A stretch of 64,000 nucleotides of DNA, taken from Patulibacter americanus DSM 16676 (GTDB lineage Bacteria > Actinomycetota > Thermoleophilia > Solirubrobacterales > Solirubrobacteraceae). This document shows, in pieces, positions 50,856 through 58,973 of this stretch; the first letter of the stretch is position 1; the number at the start of each line of letters is the position of its first letter. Made by a program: the position numbers and the translations under genes. The notes beneath the pieces are model-generated. The model was not told the origin of the DNA, did no database searches, and was given only the letters and a program-made list of their open reading frames with translations. The stretch spans positions 186,001 through 250,000 of the forward strand of contig NZ_ATUD01000001.1 in NCBI RefSeq assembly GCF_000420025.1. Direction: 5' to 3'.

Positions 50856-51890
50856 TCAGGCGCGGCTGGTGGCCGGCGTCCAGCCGATGGCCGGGGCCAC
50901 GTCGCGCGCGATCGTCTCGAGCAGCCGGGCGTTGTACTCCACCCCGAGTTGGTTGGGGACGGTCAGGAGCAGCGTGTCGGCCTCGCGCACCGCGCGGTCC
51001 CGGGAGAGCTCCTCCGCGATGCGGTCCGGCTCGCCCGTGTAGGTCCGTCCGAACCGCGCCTGCACGCCTTCGAGGATCCCCACCTGGTCGCTGCCGGAGT
51101 CGCGGCCGAACAGACGCCGGTCCAGGTCGCTCGTGATCGGGATGACGCTGCGCGAGACGGAGACCCGCGGCTCGCGCTCCCACCCCGCGCCGCTCCACGC
51201 GTCGCGGAAGAGGGCGATCTGCTCGGCCTGCAGCTCGTCGAACGGCACGCCCGTGTCCTCGACGAGCAGCGTCGAGCTCATGAGGTTCATGCCCTGCTGG
51301 CCCGCCCACTGCGCGGTCTCGCGGGTGCCGGAGCCCCACCAGATGCGGTCGGCAAGGCCCGGGGCCTGCGGCTGGACCGCGAGGGTCGCCTGCGACGGGC
51401 CACCGCGGCCGTCGGCGTGGACGACGCCCGCGCCGGCGATCGCCTGGCGCATCATCGCCGTCTTGTCGCGGGCGAGATCGGCCGCGGTGCGGCCCTCCGG
51501 CGGCACGTAGCCGAACGCCTCGGCCCCGCGCCACGCCGGCTCGGGGGACCCGCGGCTCACGCCGATCTGCAGCCGGCCGTCGCTGAGCAGGTCGGCGACC
51601 GCGGCCTCCTCGGCCATGTAGAGCGGGTTCTCGTACCGCATGTCGATGACCCCGGTGCCGAGCTCGATGCGGCTGGTGCGGGCGGCCATCGCCGCCAGCA
51701 GCGGGAACGGGGCGGAGAGCTGCCGGGCGAAGTGGTGCACGCGCACGTACGCCCCGTCGATGCCGAGCTCCTCGGCCGCGACCGCCAGCTCGACGGTCTG
51801 CTGCAGGGCCTCGCGGGCCGTCGGCGTCTGCGACCCGGGCGCCGCCTGCCAATGACCGAAGCTGAGGAATCCGATGCGCTTGTCGTGCAC
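50856..51890 (-). CDS. LLM-class flavin-dependent oxidoreductase
   Basis: A 344-residue luciferase-like TIM-barrel monooxygenase using FMNH2 or F420. It starts MHDKRIGFLSFGHWQAAPGS, with RIELGTGVIDMRYENPLYMA and EEAAVADLLSDGRLQIGVSR as family signatures, and FGRTYTGEPDRIAEEL near the C-terminus. GTG start. It sits between the two DsbA-like paralogues on the opposite strand. Substrate unknown. Confidence 0.88.
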   Translation of the reverse strand: MHDKRIGFLSFGHWQAAPGSQTPTAREALQQTVELAVAAEELGIDGAYVRVHHFARQLSAPFPLLAAMAARTSRIELGTGVIDMRYENPLYMAEEAAVADLLSDGRLQIGVSRGSPEPAWRGAEAFGYVPPEGRTAADLARDKTAMMRQAIAGAGVVHADGRGGPSQATLAVQPQAPGLADRIWWGSGTRETAQWAGQQGMNLMSSTLLVEDTGVPFDELQAEQIALFRDAWSGAGWEREPRVSVSRSVIPITSDLDRRLFGRDSGSDQVGILEGVQARFGRTYTGEPDRIAEELSRDRAVREADTLLLTVPNQLGVEYNARLLETIARDVAPAIGWTPATSRA

Positions 51891-52046
51891 TGCGTCGCCC
51901 CTTGCGCCGCGTTTCGGACCGTGGTCCGCTTACGTCCTCCACGGTAGCACCCGGGCGGCCCGGGATCCACCGCTCCTCCGACCCGCGGCACGACGGGAAT
52001 CCCCGGACAGGACGAGCACGCGCTCTCGCCGCGCTACCGTCGCTCG

Positions 52047-52934
52047 GTGCCCACCGTCGACGTCACGACCTTCACCGACCCGGCCTGCCCCTGGGCCTTC
52101 AGCGCCGAACCCATCCGGTTCCGGCTCTCCTGGCGTTACGGCGACCAGCTCACCTGGCACCTCCGCATGGCCGGCCTCTCCGAGGACGGCTCGAGCTACG
52201 CGCGGATGGACTTCACCCCGGAGCGGGCCGCCAGCATCCTGCGCGGGTTCGACCGGCTCGGCCAGCCCCTGTTCACGGGCCAGAGCCGCCCCGTCGGCGG
52301 CACGTGGGCCGCCTGCCGGGCGATCGTCGCCGTCCGCGAGCACCTCGGGGTCGACGCCGCCGTCAAGCTGCTGCGCGGGCTGCACGTCTCGGCGCTCGCC
52401 GAGGGCAAGGCCGTCGGCGCCACCGAGACGATCGACGAGGCCGCCCGCCGTCTGGAGATCGACGTGGACGCGCTGCGCGGCTGGGTCGCCGAGGAGGCCG
52501 TCGAGGCGGCGTTCCAGCGCGACCTGCACGACACGCGCCACCCCAGCCCCGCGGCGCTCGCGCTCGACTCCAAGCTGGCCAACTCGGGCGAGGACTGGAA
52601 GCCGGCCGACGGCGAGGACGCCGGCCCGGGCCGGCGCTACACGTGCCCGAGCTACGTCCTCTCCGCCGACGGCCGCACGCTCGAGGCGCCGGGCTTCCAC
52701 ACCGCCCTCACCATCGAGACCCTGGTGGCGAACCTGGCCCCCGAGCTCGAGCAGCGCCCCTGGGCTGACGACCCGCTCGAGGTCCTGCGCTGGGCCGGCC
52801 AGCCGCTCTCGACCCAGGAGGTCGCAGGCGTGCTGGACCTCGTCGACGACCGCGAGGAGGCCCGCCGCCGCCTGCAGGAGGCCGGCGCCACGGAGCACCC
52901 GGTCGGCAACGACGCGTACTGGACCGCCGTCTGA
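52047..52934 (+). CDS. DsbA-family (FrnE-like) thioredoxin-fold protein, copy 2
   Basis: A 295-residue paralogue of the 49.9-kb gene: MPTVDVTTFTDPACPWAFSA start (single Cys), AGTWDACR-type helix (here GGTWAACRAI), then GRRYTCPSYVLSADGRTLEA and 'ATEHPVGNDAYWTAV' at the end. The C-terminal ~95 residues are especially similar between copies. GTG 52047. The pair probably arose by local duplication around the flavin enzyme gene. Confidence 0.82.
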   Translation: MPTVDVTTFTDPACPWAFSAEPIRFRLSWRYGDQLTWHLRMAGLSEDGSSYARMDFTPERAASILRGFDRLGQPLFTGQSRPVGGTWAACRAIVAVREHLGVDAAVKLLRGLHVSALAEGKAVGATETIDEAARRLEIDVDALRGWVAEEAVEAAFQRDLHDTRHPSPAALALDSKLANSGEDWKPADGEDAGPGRRYTCPSYVLSADGRTLEAPGFHTALTIETLVANLAPELEQRPWADDPLEVLRWAGQPLSTQEVAGVLDLVDDREEARRRLQEAGATEHPVGNDAYWTAV

Positions 52935-52941
52935 GGTCGAC

Positions 52942-52986
52942 GTCAACCTGAGTTGACAGGCGCGCGGTCCGTCAACTACGGTTGAC
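52942..52986 (+). promoter_or_regulatory. twin GTCAAC-N4-GTTGAC operators and leaderless promoter
   Basis: Two identical perfect inverted repeats, GTCAAC-CTGA-GTTGAC (52942-52957) and GTCAAC-TACG-GTTGAC (52971-52986), centres 29 bp apart. TTGACA at 52953-52958 with an 18-bp spacer to TACGGT (52977-52982) forms a plausible -35/-10, placing the transcript start at or next to the ATG (52992). The first repeat overlaps the -35 and the second overlaps the -10. The HTH protein encoded next is the likely autorepressor. Confidence 0.75.
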
Positions 52987-52991
52987 AGCGC

Positions 52992-53219
52992 ATGGCCGCC
53001 GAGCTCCCCCCGCCGACCGATCCCGCCGCCGCGCTCGCCGCGGTGGTGGCCCTGCGCCGACGGGCGGAGCAGCTCGAGTACGCCGCCGTCGACGAGGCGG
53101 TGCGCCAGGGTTGGACGTGGGCGCAGGTCGCCCAGGCGCTCGGCGTGAGCCGTCAGGCGGCGCACAAGCGTCACGCCGGCCGTGCGACCCACCGCCCCAC
53201 CGACGAAGGTCCCCGATGA
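52992..53219 (+). CDS. small HTH DNA-binding protein
   Basis: A 75-residue protein. The helix-turn-helix is at about residues 39-60 (GWTWAQVAQALGVSRQAAHK), preceded by a helix with Arg/Glu (LRRRAEQLEYAAVDEAVRQG). Basic tail RHAGRATHRP. It is translationally coupled to the Clp-N gene (ATGA). The two identical palindromes over its promoter make it a good autoregulator. Small HTH/Clp-N pairs occur in other actinobacteria; function unknown. Confidence 0.8.
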   Translation: MAAELPPPTDPAAALAAVVALRRRAEQLEYAAVDEAVRQGWTWAQVAQALGVSRQAAHKRHAGRATHRPTDEGPR

Positions 53220-53707
53220 GCCTCAGGTCCCCGTTCCGCGACATGCGGACGATCAAGCAGCTGCTCGAGTCCGCCGAGCGCCACGCCCACACCGCCGGCG
53301 AGCCCGAGCCGGGCGCGGAGCACCTGCTCCTCGCCGCGCTCGACCTGCCCGACGGCGGCGCTCGCCGCGCGTTCGCGCGGGTCGGCGCCGACCCGGACGC
53401 CCTGGCCGCCGCCGTCGAGGCCCACCACGCCGAGGCGCTGGCGAGCGTCGGCGTCGCCCCGGGCGGACCGGCCGTCGCGGCCCCGCCGGCCCGCGGGGCG
53501 TTCCGGAGCACGGGCGCGGCCCAGGAGGTCTTCCAGGCCGCGGGCCGTCTGGCCCGGGAGCGCCGGGTGCCGCTGGGCGGCGCGCACGTCGTCGAGGCCG
53601 TCGCCGCCACGGAGCACGGCACCGCCGCCGCCACCCTGGCCCGGCTCGGGCTCGACCGCGGGGCGCTGGCCGACGCGGCGCGCGCCGAGGGATCCCCCGC
53701 CCGCTGA
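53216..53707 (+). CDS. Clp N-terminal-domain protein
   Basis: A 163-residue protein made of two Clp_N-type repeats without any ATPase: TIKQLLESAERHAHTAGEPE then GAEHLLLAALDLPDGGARRA, and AAQEVFQAAGRLARERRVPL then GGAHVVEAVAATEHGTAAAT. The N domain of ClpA/B/C binds substrates or adaptors, so this could be an adaptor or decoy for Clp chaperones. It is in one operon with the small HTH protein and ends 1 bp from the convergent sigma-factor stop. Confidence 0.82.
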   Translation: MSLRSPFRDMRTIKQLLESAERHAHTAGEPEPGAEHLLLAALDLPDGGARRAFARVGADPDALAAAVEAHHAEALASVGVAPGGPAVAAPPARGAFRSTGAAQEVFQAAGRLARERRVPLGGAHVVEAVAATEHGTAAATLARLGLDRGALADAARAEGSPAR

Positions 53708-53708
53708 C

Positions 53709-54608
53709 CTACGGCGTGGCCCCGAGATGCCGCAGCTTCTCGGGGTTGCGCACGACCCGGATCGCCGCGATGCGCCCGTCGACGACGTCGAAGGCGAAGA
53801 CCGCGTCGACGGTGCCGTCGCCGTGGCGGAGGATGCGGCCGGGCTGCCCGTTGACCCGCGCCGGCGCGAACGTCGCGTCGGCGCGGCCGCGGCGGCTCGG
53901 GTGCGTGTGGACGAGGAACCGCGCGACCGCCGCGGCGCCGTGGACGGGGATCTTCGCCGCGACGACGACACCGCCCCCGTCCCCCCAGAGCACGACGTCC
54001 TCGGCGAGCACGTCCTCGAGCCCGCGCAGGTCGCCGCCGTCCACCGCGGCCAGGAAGCGACCGACGAGGCGGTCCCGCGCCTCGTCGTCGGGATCGAAGC
54101 GCGGGCGACCGGCGGTGACGTGGCGCTTGGCCCGCGAGACGAGCTGGCGCGCGTTGTCCTCCGAGCGGTCGACGATCTCGGCGATGCGCCCGTAGTCGTA
54201 GTCGAAGACCTCGCGCAGCAGGAACGCGGCGCGCTCGACGGGCGTGAGGCGCTCGAGCGCGACCAGCAGCGCCTGCGAGATCGTGTCGGCGAGCGCGACC
54301 CGCTCGGCGGGGCCGGGACCGGGATCCTCCAGCACCGGCTCCGGCAGCCACGGCCCCGGGTAGGTCTCGCGCCGCACGCGGGCCGAGCGCAGCACGTCGA
54401 TCGAGAGCCGCGTGGCCACCGTCGTGGCCCACGCGGCCGGGTTCTCGACCGCGCCGTCCTCGGCGGTCAGCCGGAGCGCGACCTCCTGGGCGACGTCCTC
54501 CGCCTCGGCGACGCTCCCCAGCATGCGGTACGCGACGGCGAAGGCCACGCGGTGGGGGTCTTCGTGCCGGTCGTGCTGCATCGTCGGCTCCGCCGGAGTG
54601 TCGCGCAT
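53709..54608 (-). CDS. ECF41-type RNA polymerase sigma factor (SigJ-like)
   Basis: A 299-residue ECF sigma factor with a C-terminal SnoaL-like extension. Region 2 is AYRMLGSVAEAEDVAQEVAL, region 4 is LTPVERAAFLLREVFDYDYG then RIAEIVDRSEDNARQLVSRA. The extension (~170-299) has the ECF41 hallmark NPEKLRHL near the end (consensus NPDKL). In this group the extension replaces an anti-sigma factor and tunes activity. The upstream AhpD-like gene is the standard ECF41 partner and the promoter at 55109-55135 is the group's own, so the operon is autoregulated. ATG 54606-54608; Met 10 (54581) is possible. Confidence 0.93.
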   Translation of the reverse strand: MRDTPAEPTMQHDRHEDPHRVAFAVAYRMLGSVAEAEDVAQEVALRLTAEDGAVENPAAWATTVATRLSIDVLRSARVRRETYPGPWLPEPVLEDPGPGPAERVALADTISQALLVALERLTPVERAAFLLREVFDYDYGRIAEIVDRSEDNARQLVSRAKRHVTAGRPRFDPDDEARDRLVGRFLAAVDGGDLRGLEDVLAEDVVLWGDGGGVVVAAKIPVHGAAAVARFLVHTHPSRRGRADATFAPARVNGQPGRILRHGDGTVDAVFAFDVVDGRIAAIRVVRNPEKLRHLGATP

Positions 54609-54626
54609 CGGGTCGCGCTCTCCGTC

Positions 54627-55100
54627 CTAGGCCTGCGCCGACCAGCTCGCGGGCACCATCCGGGTCGAGACCGCCAGCCGGTTCCAGGCGTTGATCATGC
54701 CGATCTGGAGCAGGACGTTCGCGAGCTCGACGTCGTCGAGCTGGGCCGCGGCCGCCGCCCAGACGTCGTCGGGCACGTGCGTCTCCGCGACGAGGGTGAC
54801 GGCGTCCGTGAGCGCGAGGACGGCGCGCTCCTTCGCGTCGAAGTACGGGCTCTCGGCGTGCGCGGCGAGCTGGGCGAGGCGCACGTCGCTCTCCCCCGCC
54901 GCCTTCGCGTCCGTCCAGTGCATGTCGAGGCAGAACGCGCAGCCGTTGATCTGCGAGGCGCGCAGCTTGATCAGCTCGCGGAGGACGGGGTTGAGGTCGA
55001 TCCGCTCCTCGACCCGCGCCATCGCCGCGTAGGCGGGCTTGGCGTGGGCGAAGGCGTCGAGGCGGGGCTCGTGGGTGGGGTGGTTGGTCGTGGTGCTCAT
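54627..55100 (-). CDS. carboxymuconolactone decarboxylase/AhpD-like protein (ECF41 partner)
   Basis: A 157-residue AhpD-fold protein. The redox motif Cys54-Ala-Phe-Cys57 with His61 (NGCAFCLDMH) is intact, so a peroxidase-type or disulfide function is likely. Family members are the usual 'COE' genes next to ECF41 sigma factors. It is 18 bp upstream of the sigma gene on the same strand and has an ECF41 promoter. Stimulus unknown. Confidence 0.92.
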   Translation of the reverse strand: MSTTTNHPTHEPRLDAFAHAKPAYAAMARVEERIDLNPVLRELIKLRASQINGCAFCLDMHWTDAKAAGESDVRLAQLAAHAESPYFDAKERAVLALTDAVTLVAETHVPDDVWAAAAAQLDDVELANVLLQIGMINAWNRLAVSTRMVPASWSAQA

Positions 55101-55108
55101 GCCTCCCC

Positions 55109-55135
55109 GACGAGACGGCCCCCGCCGCTGTGACA
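55109..55135 (-). promoter_or_regulatory. ECF41-type promoter
   Basis: On the minus strand TGTCACA (-35, 55129-55135), 16-bp spacer, CGTC (-10, 55109-55112), ending 8 bp before the AhpD-like ATG. This matches the conserved promoter of ECF41 regulons (TGTCACA-N16-CGTC). It predicts direct autoregulation and a nearly leaderless message. Confidence 0.85.
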
Positions 55136-55146
55136 CCGGCCCCGTG

Positions 55147-56490
55147 CTAGACCCGGACCGCGCCCAGCGCCTGGAGGAACGCGACCTCGGCCACGGCGGC
55201 GCGCTGCAGGTCGGCGAGGTCGACGGACTCGTCGCCCGCGTGGATGCGGGAGCGCTCGTCGCCCGGGCCCCAGAGGACGAAGGCGGCGTCGGGGTAGATC
55301 GTCGCCAGGTCGGCGCAGAGCGGGATCGCCCCGCCCGTGCCGATGCGGACCGCCGGCGCGCCGTAGCCCTGCTCGAGCGCGGCGGCGGCCGCCTCGGCGA
55401 CCGGGCCCTCGCCCGCGAGCACCGCACCGGGGGCGCCCGGGCCCTCCTCGACCTTGACCTGCACGCCCCACGGGGCGTGCTCCATCACGTGGGCGATGAT
55501 CGCCTGGGCCGCGGCCGCCGGGTCCTGGGTCGGGGCCAGACGCGCGCTCAGGCGGGCGCGGGCCGACGGGATCAGCGCGTTGGCGGCGACGTCGACGGCC
55601 GGGGCGTCGATGCCGATGGCGGTGATGGACGGGCGGGTGAAGATCTGGTCCGCGACGGGTCCGTCGCCGAGCAGGTCGACGCCCTCGAGCACGCCGTTCT
55701 CCGCGCGGAACGCCTCGGGCTCGACGGCCACGCCGTCCCACGGGATCGTGTCGAGACCCTTCACGGCGACGTTGCCGCGGTCGTCGTGCAGCGAGGCGAT
55801 GACGCGGGCGAGCGCGAGCAGCGCGTCCGGACCGGGGCCGCCGGCGACGCCGGAGTGGACGGGCCGCTCGAGCGTGTCGACCGTGACGTCGACGACGGCC
55901 ATCCCGCGCAGCGACGTGGTCAGGGTCGGGGTGCCCGTCGCGACGTTCGAGCCGTCCGCGATGACGAACGCGTCGGCGCGGTAGCGGTCCGGGTCGGCCT
56001 CGACGAGCTTGGAGAGCGTGCCCTGGCCCGTCTCCTCCTCGCCCTCGATCAGGACCTTGACGTGCACGGGGAGCCCCTCGCCCGTCGCGCTCAGCGCCGC
56101 GAGCGCGGCCACGTGCAGCGCGATGCCGCACTTGTCGTCGGCGGTGCCGCGCCCGTAGAGGCGGCCGTCGCGCTCCGTCGGCTCCCACGCGGGGGTCGTC
56201 CAGCTCTCGTCGGGGCCGGCGGGCTGCACGTCGTAGTGGGCGTAGAGCAGCACGGTCGGCGCGTCCGGGTCGGCGGCCGGGATGTCGGCGTAGATCGCCT
56301 GCGGCCCGCCGGGCACGTCGACGCGCTGCACGTCCTGCACGCCGGCCTCCTGGAGCAGCGCGGCCGTCAGGTCCGCGGCCTCGCGCACCGGCGCCTCGGG
56401 GAACCCGGGGAACGCCACGGACGGGATGCGCACGAGGCGCTCGAGGGCGTCGCGCAGGCGCGTGGGGTCGACGTCGGGGAGGGGGCTCAT
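55147..56490 (-). CDS. M20-family dipeptidase
   Basis: A 447-residue M20 zinc peptidase of the dipeptidase/CNDP type. Metal-site motifs: LLYAHYDVQPAGPDE (His, Asp), GRGTADDKCGIALHV (bridging Asp), LIEGEEETGQGTL (catalytic Glu-Glu) and the C-terminal GGAIPLCADL region; a dimerisation lid domain lies between ~190 and 310. Stop GTG-type overlaps: its ATG overlaps the HAD gene stop (ATGA). Would hydrolyse dipeptides in the cytosol. Confidence 0.9.
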   Translation of the reverse strand: MSPLPDVDPTRLRDALERLVRIPSVAFPGFPEAPVREAADLTAALLQEAGVQDVQRVDVPGGPQAIYADIPAADPDAPTVLLYAHYDVQPAGPDESWTTPAWEPTERDGRLYGRGTADDKCGIALHVAALAALSATGEGLPVHVKVLIEGEEETGQGTLSKLVEADPDRYRADAFVIADGSNVATGTPTLTTSLRGMAVVDVTVDTLERPVHSGVAGGPGPDALLALARVIASLHDDRGNVAVKGLDTIPWDGVAVEPEAFRAENGVLEGVDLLGDGPVADQIFTRPSITAIGIDAPAVDVAANALIPSARARLSARLAPTQDPAAAAQAIIAHVMEHAPWGVQVKVEEGPGAPGAVLAGEGPVAEAAAAALEQGYGAPAVRIGTGGAIPLCADLATIYPDAAFVLWGPGDERSRIHAGDESVDLADLQRAAVAEVAFLQALGAVRV

Positions 56491-57260
56491 GCGGGGACCT
56501 CGGGGTCGGGGGATCGGGAGGGGTCGGCGGACGGCTCGCGGCCGTCGATCACGGCGAGCAGCGCGGCGCGGAGCTCCTCCGCGTCGGTGGCGACGGCGTC
56601 GGCGTCCTGCAGCTCGTCGGCGGGGTGGCCGCCGGTGGCGACGGCGATCACGTGCACGCCGTCGTGGCGGGCGCAGGCGATGTCGCGCGGGGTGTCGCCG
56701 ATGACGATGGTGCGCTCGGGCGGCCAGGGCGTGCCGTCGGCACGCAGGGCCTCGCCGGCGCGGCGGCGGGCGAACCCGGGCAGGTGCCGGCGCTCCTCGT
56801 GGTCCGAGCCGAACCCGCCGCCGATCTCCGGGGCGAACCAGCCACCCAGGCCGGCGGCGTCGAGCTTGCGCCGGGCGATCGGCTCGAAGTTGCCCGTGAC
56901 GAGCGACTGCACGACGTCGTCGCGGTCGTGCAGCTCGGCCAGGAGGACGTCGACGCCGGGCGAGACGTGGCCCTGCAGGTCGCCGGGCTCGTAGGTCTCG
57001 CAGGTGCGCGCGGCGACCGTGTCCGCGTGGGCGTCGATCTGCGGATGGTCGACGCCCGCCGCGACGAGGATGTCGCGCGCGATCTGCCCGTCGGTCATCC
57101 CGGCCATCGGCTGGTTCTTCAGCAGCCGCTCGTCGCCGATGCCGTGGACCTCGCGCAGCGCGTCCCAGACGGCGGCCGCGTGCGAACCCGACGCCTTCAG
57201 GAGCAGGGTCCCGTCGATGTCCCAGAGCAGCAGCCAGCGGTCGTCGGGCGCGCGGCTCAC
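56487..57260 (-). CDS. HAD-superfamily hydrolase
   Basis: A 257-residue HAD phosphatase. Motif I is D14-I-D16-G-T (LWDIDGTLL), motif II Thr in SLVTGNF, Lys in ARRKLDAAG, and motif IV GDTPRDIACA. The cap is helical, subclass I, like PGP/Gph. It is embedded in a peptidase operon: GTG start overlaps the M42 stop and its own stop overlaps the M20 start. Phosphorylated substrate unknown. Confidence 0.88.
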   Translation of the reverse strand: MSRAPDDRWLLLWDIDGTLLLKASGSHAAAVWDALREVHGIGDERLLKNQPMAGMTDGQIARDILVAAGVDHPQIDAHADTVAARTCETYEPGDLQGHVSPGVDVLLAELHDRDDVVQSLVTGNFEPIARRKLDAAGLGGWFAPEIGGGFGSDHEERRHLPGFARRRAGEALRADGTPWPPERTIVIGDTPRDIACARHDGVHVIAVATGGHPADELQDADAVATDAEELRAALLAVIDGREPSADPSRSPDPEVPA

Positions 57261-58348
57261 CGCAGCAGGTCGACGTCGGCGGAGAGGCGCTGCGCGAAGG
57301 CGGCCAGCAGCTTGGCGGTGTTGAGGATGTCCTCGACCTGCGCCGTCTCCACGACGGAGTGCATGTAGCGCAGCGGCACGGAGACCACCGCGGTCGCGAT
57401 GCCATCGGCGGCGATCTGGATCGCGTCGGCGTCCGTACCCGTGGCGCGGCCCGTGGCGCTGAGCGTGTGCGGGATGCCCTCGGCCTCGGCCGTCTCGATC
57501 AGCGCGTCGGTCACCCACGGGTGCAGCGGGGTGCCGCGCTCGATGACGGGGCCGGAGCCCAGCGGGTGCTCGCCGATGTCGTTGACGTCGACCCCGGGGT
57601 GGTCGCTCGCGAACGTCACGTCGACGGCGACCGCGATGTCGGGGCGCACGCGGTGGGCGGTGGTCGCCGCACCGGCGAGGCCGGTCTCCTCCTGCGTGAC
57701 GGCCCAGCCCATGACCTCGCCCGGCGCGCCGCCGGCCTCGGCGACGAGGCGTGCGGTTTCGTACGCCACGAACGAGCCGATGCGGTTGTCCATCGACCGC
57801 GACGCGAAGCGCCCCTGGCGCAGCTCGATCGGCTCGGCGTCGATCACGGCGACGTCGCCGACGCGCACGACCTCGAGGGCGTCGGCCTTGTCGGCGGCGC
57901 CGATGTCGATCGTCAGCTCCTTGATCTTCGCCGCGCGCGAGCGCTCGTCCGCCTCGATGAGGTGGATCGGCTTCTTGCCGATGACGCCACGGACCTCGCC
58001 GTCGCGGGCGAGGATGCGCACCCGCTGGCCCACGAGCTGCTGCGGGTCCTGGCCGCCGACGGAGGCGATGCGCAGGAAGCCCTTGTCGTCGATGTGGGTG
58101 ACGATGAGGCCGATCTCGTCGATGTGCCCGACGATGGCCAGCGACGGGACGCCGCCCTCGGCGGTGCCCGACGACGTGCCGGTCGCGGTCGACGTGCCGG
58201 CGACCCGCGCGACGCTCGAGCCGAAGGTGTCCTTCTCGACCTCGGCGAACTTCTCGGCGTGGGCGCGCCACACGTTCGCAGCGGCGGCCTCCCGGCCGGA
58301 CGGGCCCGGGGTCGTCAGGAGGTCGCGCAGGACGTCGGGGAGGCTCAT
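57257..58348 (-). CDS. M42-family aminopeptidase
   Basis: A 363-residue M42 (glutamyl aminopeptidase/tetrahedral TET-type) metallopeptidase. His75 and Asp77 (GHIDEIG), Asp in SMDNRIGSF, Glu pair QEETG, DVTFASDHPG and YMHS supply the dinuclear site and catalytic Glu. A Thr/Gly-rich insertion (GTSTATGTSSGTAEGG) near residues 51-66 is unusual in an otherwise tight N-terminus. First gene of the M42-HAD-M20 operon. Would trim peptides from protein turnover. Confidence 0.92.
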   Translation of the reverse strand: MSLPDVLRDLLTTPGPSGREAAAANVWRAHAEKFAEVEKDTFGSSVARVAGTSTATGTSSGTAEGGVPSLAIVGHIDEIGLIVTHIDDKGFLRIASVGGQDPQQLVGQRVRILARDGEVRGVIGKKPIHLIEADERSRAAKIKELTIDIGAADKADALEVVRVGDVAVIDAEPIELRQGRFASRSMDNRIGSFVAYETARLVAEAGGAPGEVMGWAVTQEETGLAGAATTAHRVRPDIAVAVDVTFASDHPGVDVNDIGEHPLGSGPVIERGTPLHPWVTDALIETAEAEGIPHTLSATGRATGTDADAIQIAADGIATAVVSVPLRYMHSVVETAQVEDILNTAKLLAAFAQRLSADVDLLR

Positions 58349-58414
58349 GCCCTGACGGTATCGCGCGAGCGTGCGCCGGCCGGTCCGGCGGGACACGCGC
58401 GGCATACTCCGGGC

Positions 58415-58906
58415 ATGACCGACCAGGCCGCCGGCTCGACCACGTTCTCCCTGCGGCGCTCCAGCAAGCTGCGGAAGACCTTCTCCGTCGAGGACGGCGC
58501 GGGCAACGAGCTCGGCACGCTGGAGTGGACGAGTCGCCTGAAGGACAGCGCCGAGGTGCGCGGACCGGACCTCGCGTTGGACCTGCGGACGCACGGCATG
58601 TCCCGCACGGAGCACACCGCCACGAGCCCCGAGGGGCCGGAGCTGGTGACGATCGACGGCGACGCCAGCACGGTGGCGGGGGTCGACGGCGCAGTGGCAT
58701 GGAGCGCGTCCGGGCGGTGGAAGGGCATCGAGGGACGCCTGACGGCCGACGAGGGGCGCTCCGTGCGCGTGCAGACCCGTCCCGGACACAAGCGACGGGC
58801 GACCGTCGAGGTGCACGGCGACTGGCCCGACCCGACGGCGGTCGCGGTCGCCGCGGCGTTCGCGGCGCTCGTGGCGGAGAGCCAGAGCGTCGTCGTGACG
58901 ACCTGA
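58415..58906 (+). CDS. hypothetical, possible LURP/scramblase-like fold
   Basis: A 163-residue protein I cannot name. It is rich in beta strands: TTFSLRRSSKLRKTFSVEDG, NELGTLEWTSRLKDSAEV, GRWKGIEGRLTADEGRSVRV; the last helix is hydrophobic (TAVAVAAAFAALVAE). The opening resembles tubby/LURP-one/scramblase-like repeats, but this is only a visual impression. ATG 58415; divergent from the M42 gene. Confidence 0.6.
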   Translation: MTDQAAGSTTFSLRRSSKLRKTFSVEDGAGNELGTLEWTSRLKDSAEVRGPDLALDLRTHGMSRTEHTATSPEGPELVTIDGDASTVAGVDGAVAWSASGRWKGIEGRLTADEGRSVRVQTRPGHKRRATVEVHGDWPDPTAVAVAAAFAALVAESQSVVVTT

Positions 58907-58973
58907 GGGACCGCGCCCGCCGGCCGCCTGTCCGGTCGACGCTCCGCGCGGCGTCCTGGGGCCGTGGCCGTGC

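Noticed and set aside
52942-52986. HspR HAIR element before the HTH/Clp-N operon
   Set aside because: HAIR sites have CTTGAGT-N7-ACTCAAG; here the arms are GTCAAC/GTTGAC with a 4-bp spacer, so a different regulator is likely.
53727-55133. Long plus-strand frame opposite the ECF41 sigma factor and AhpD-like gene
   Set aside because: Shadow of two well-supported minus-strand genes; composition RVEAxx-type low-complexity, no motif.
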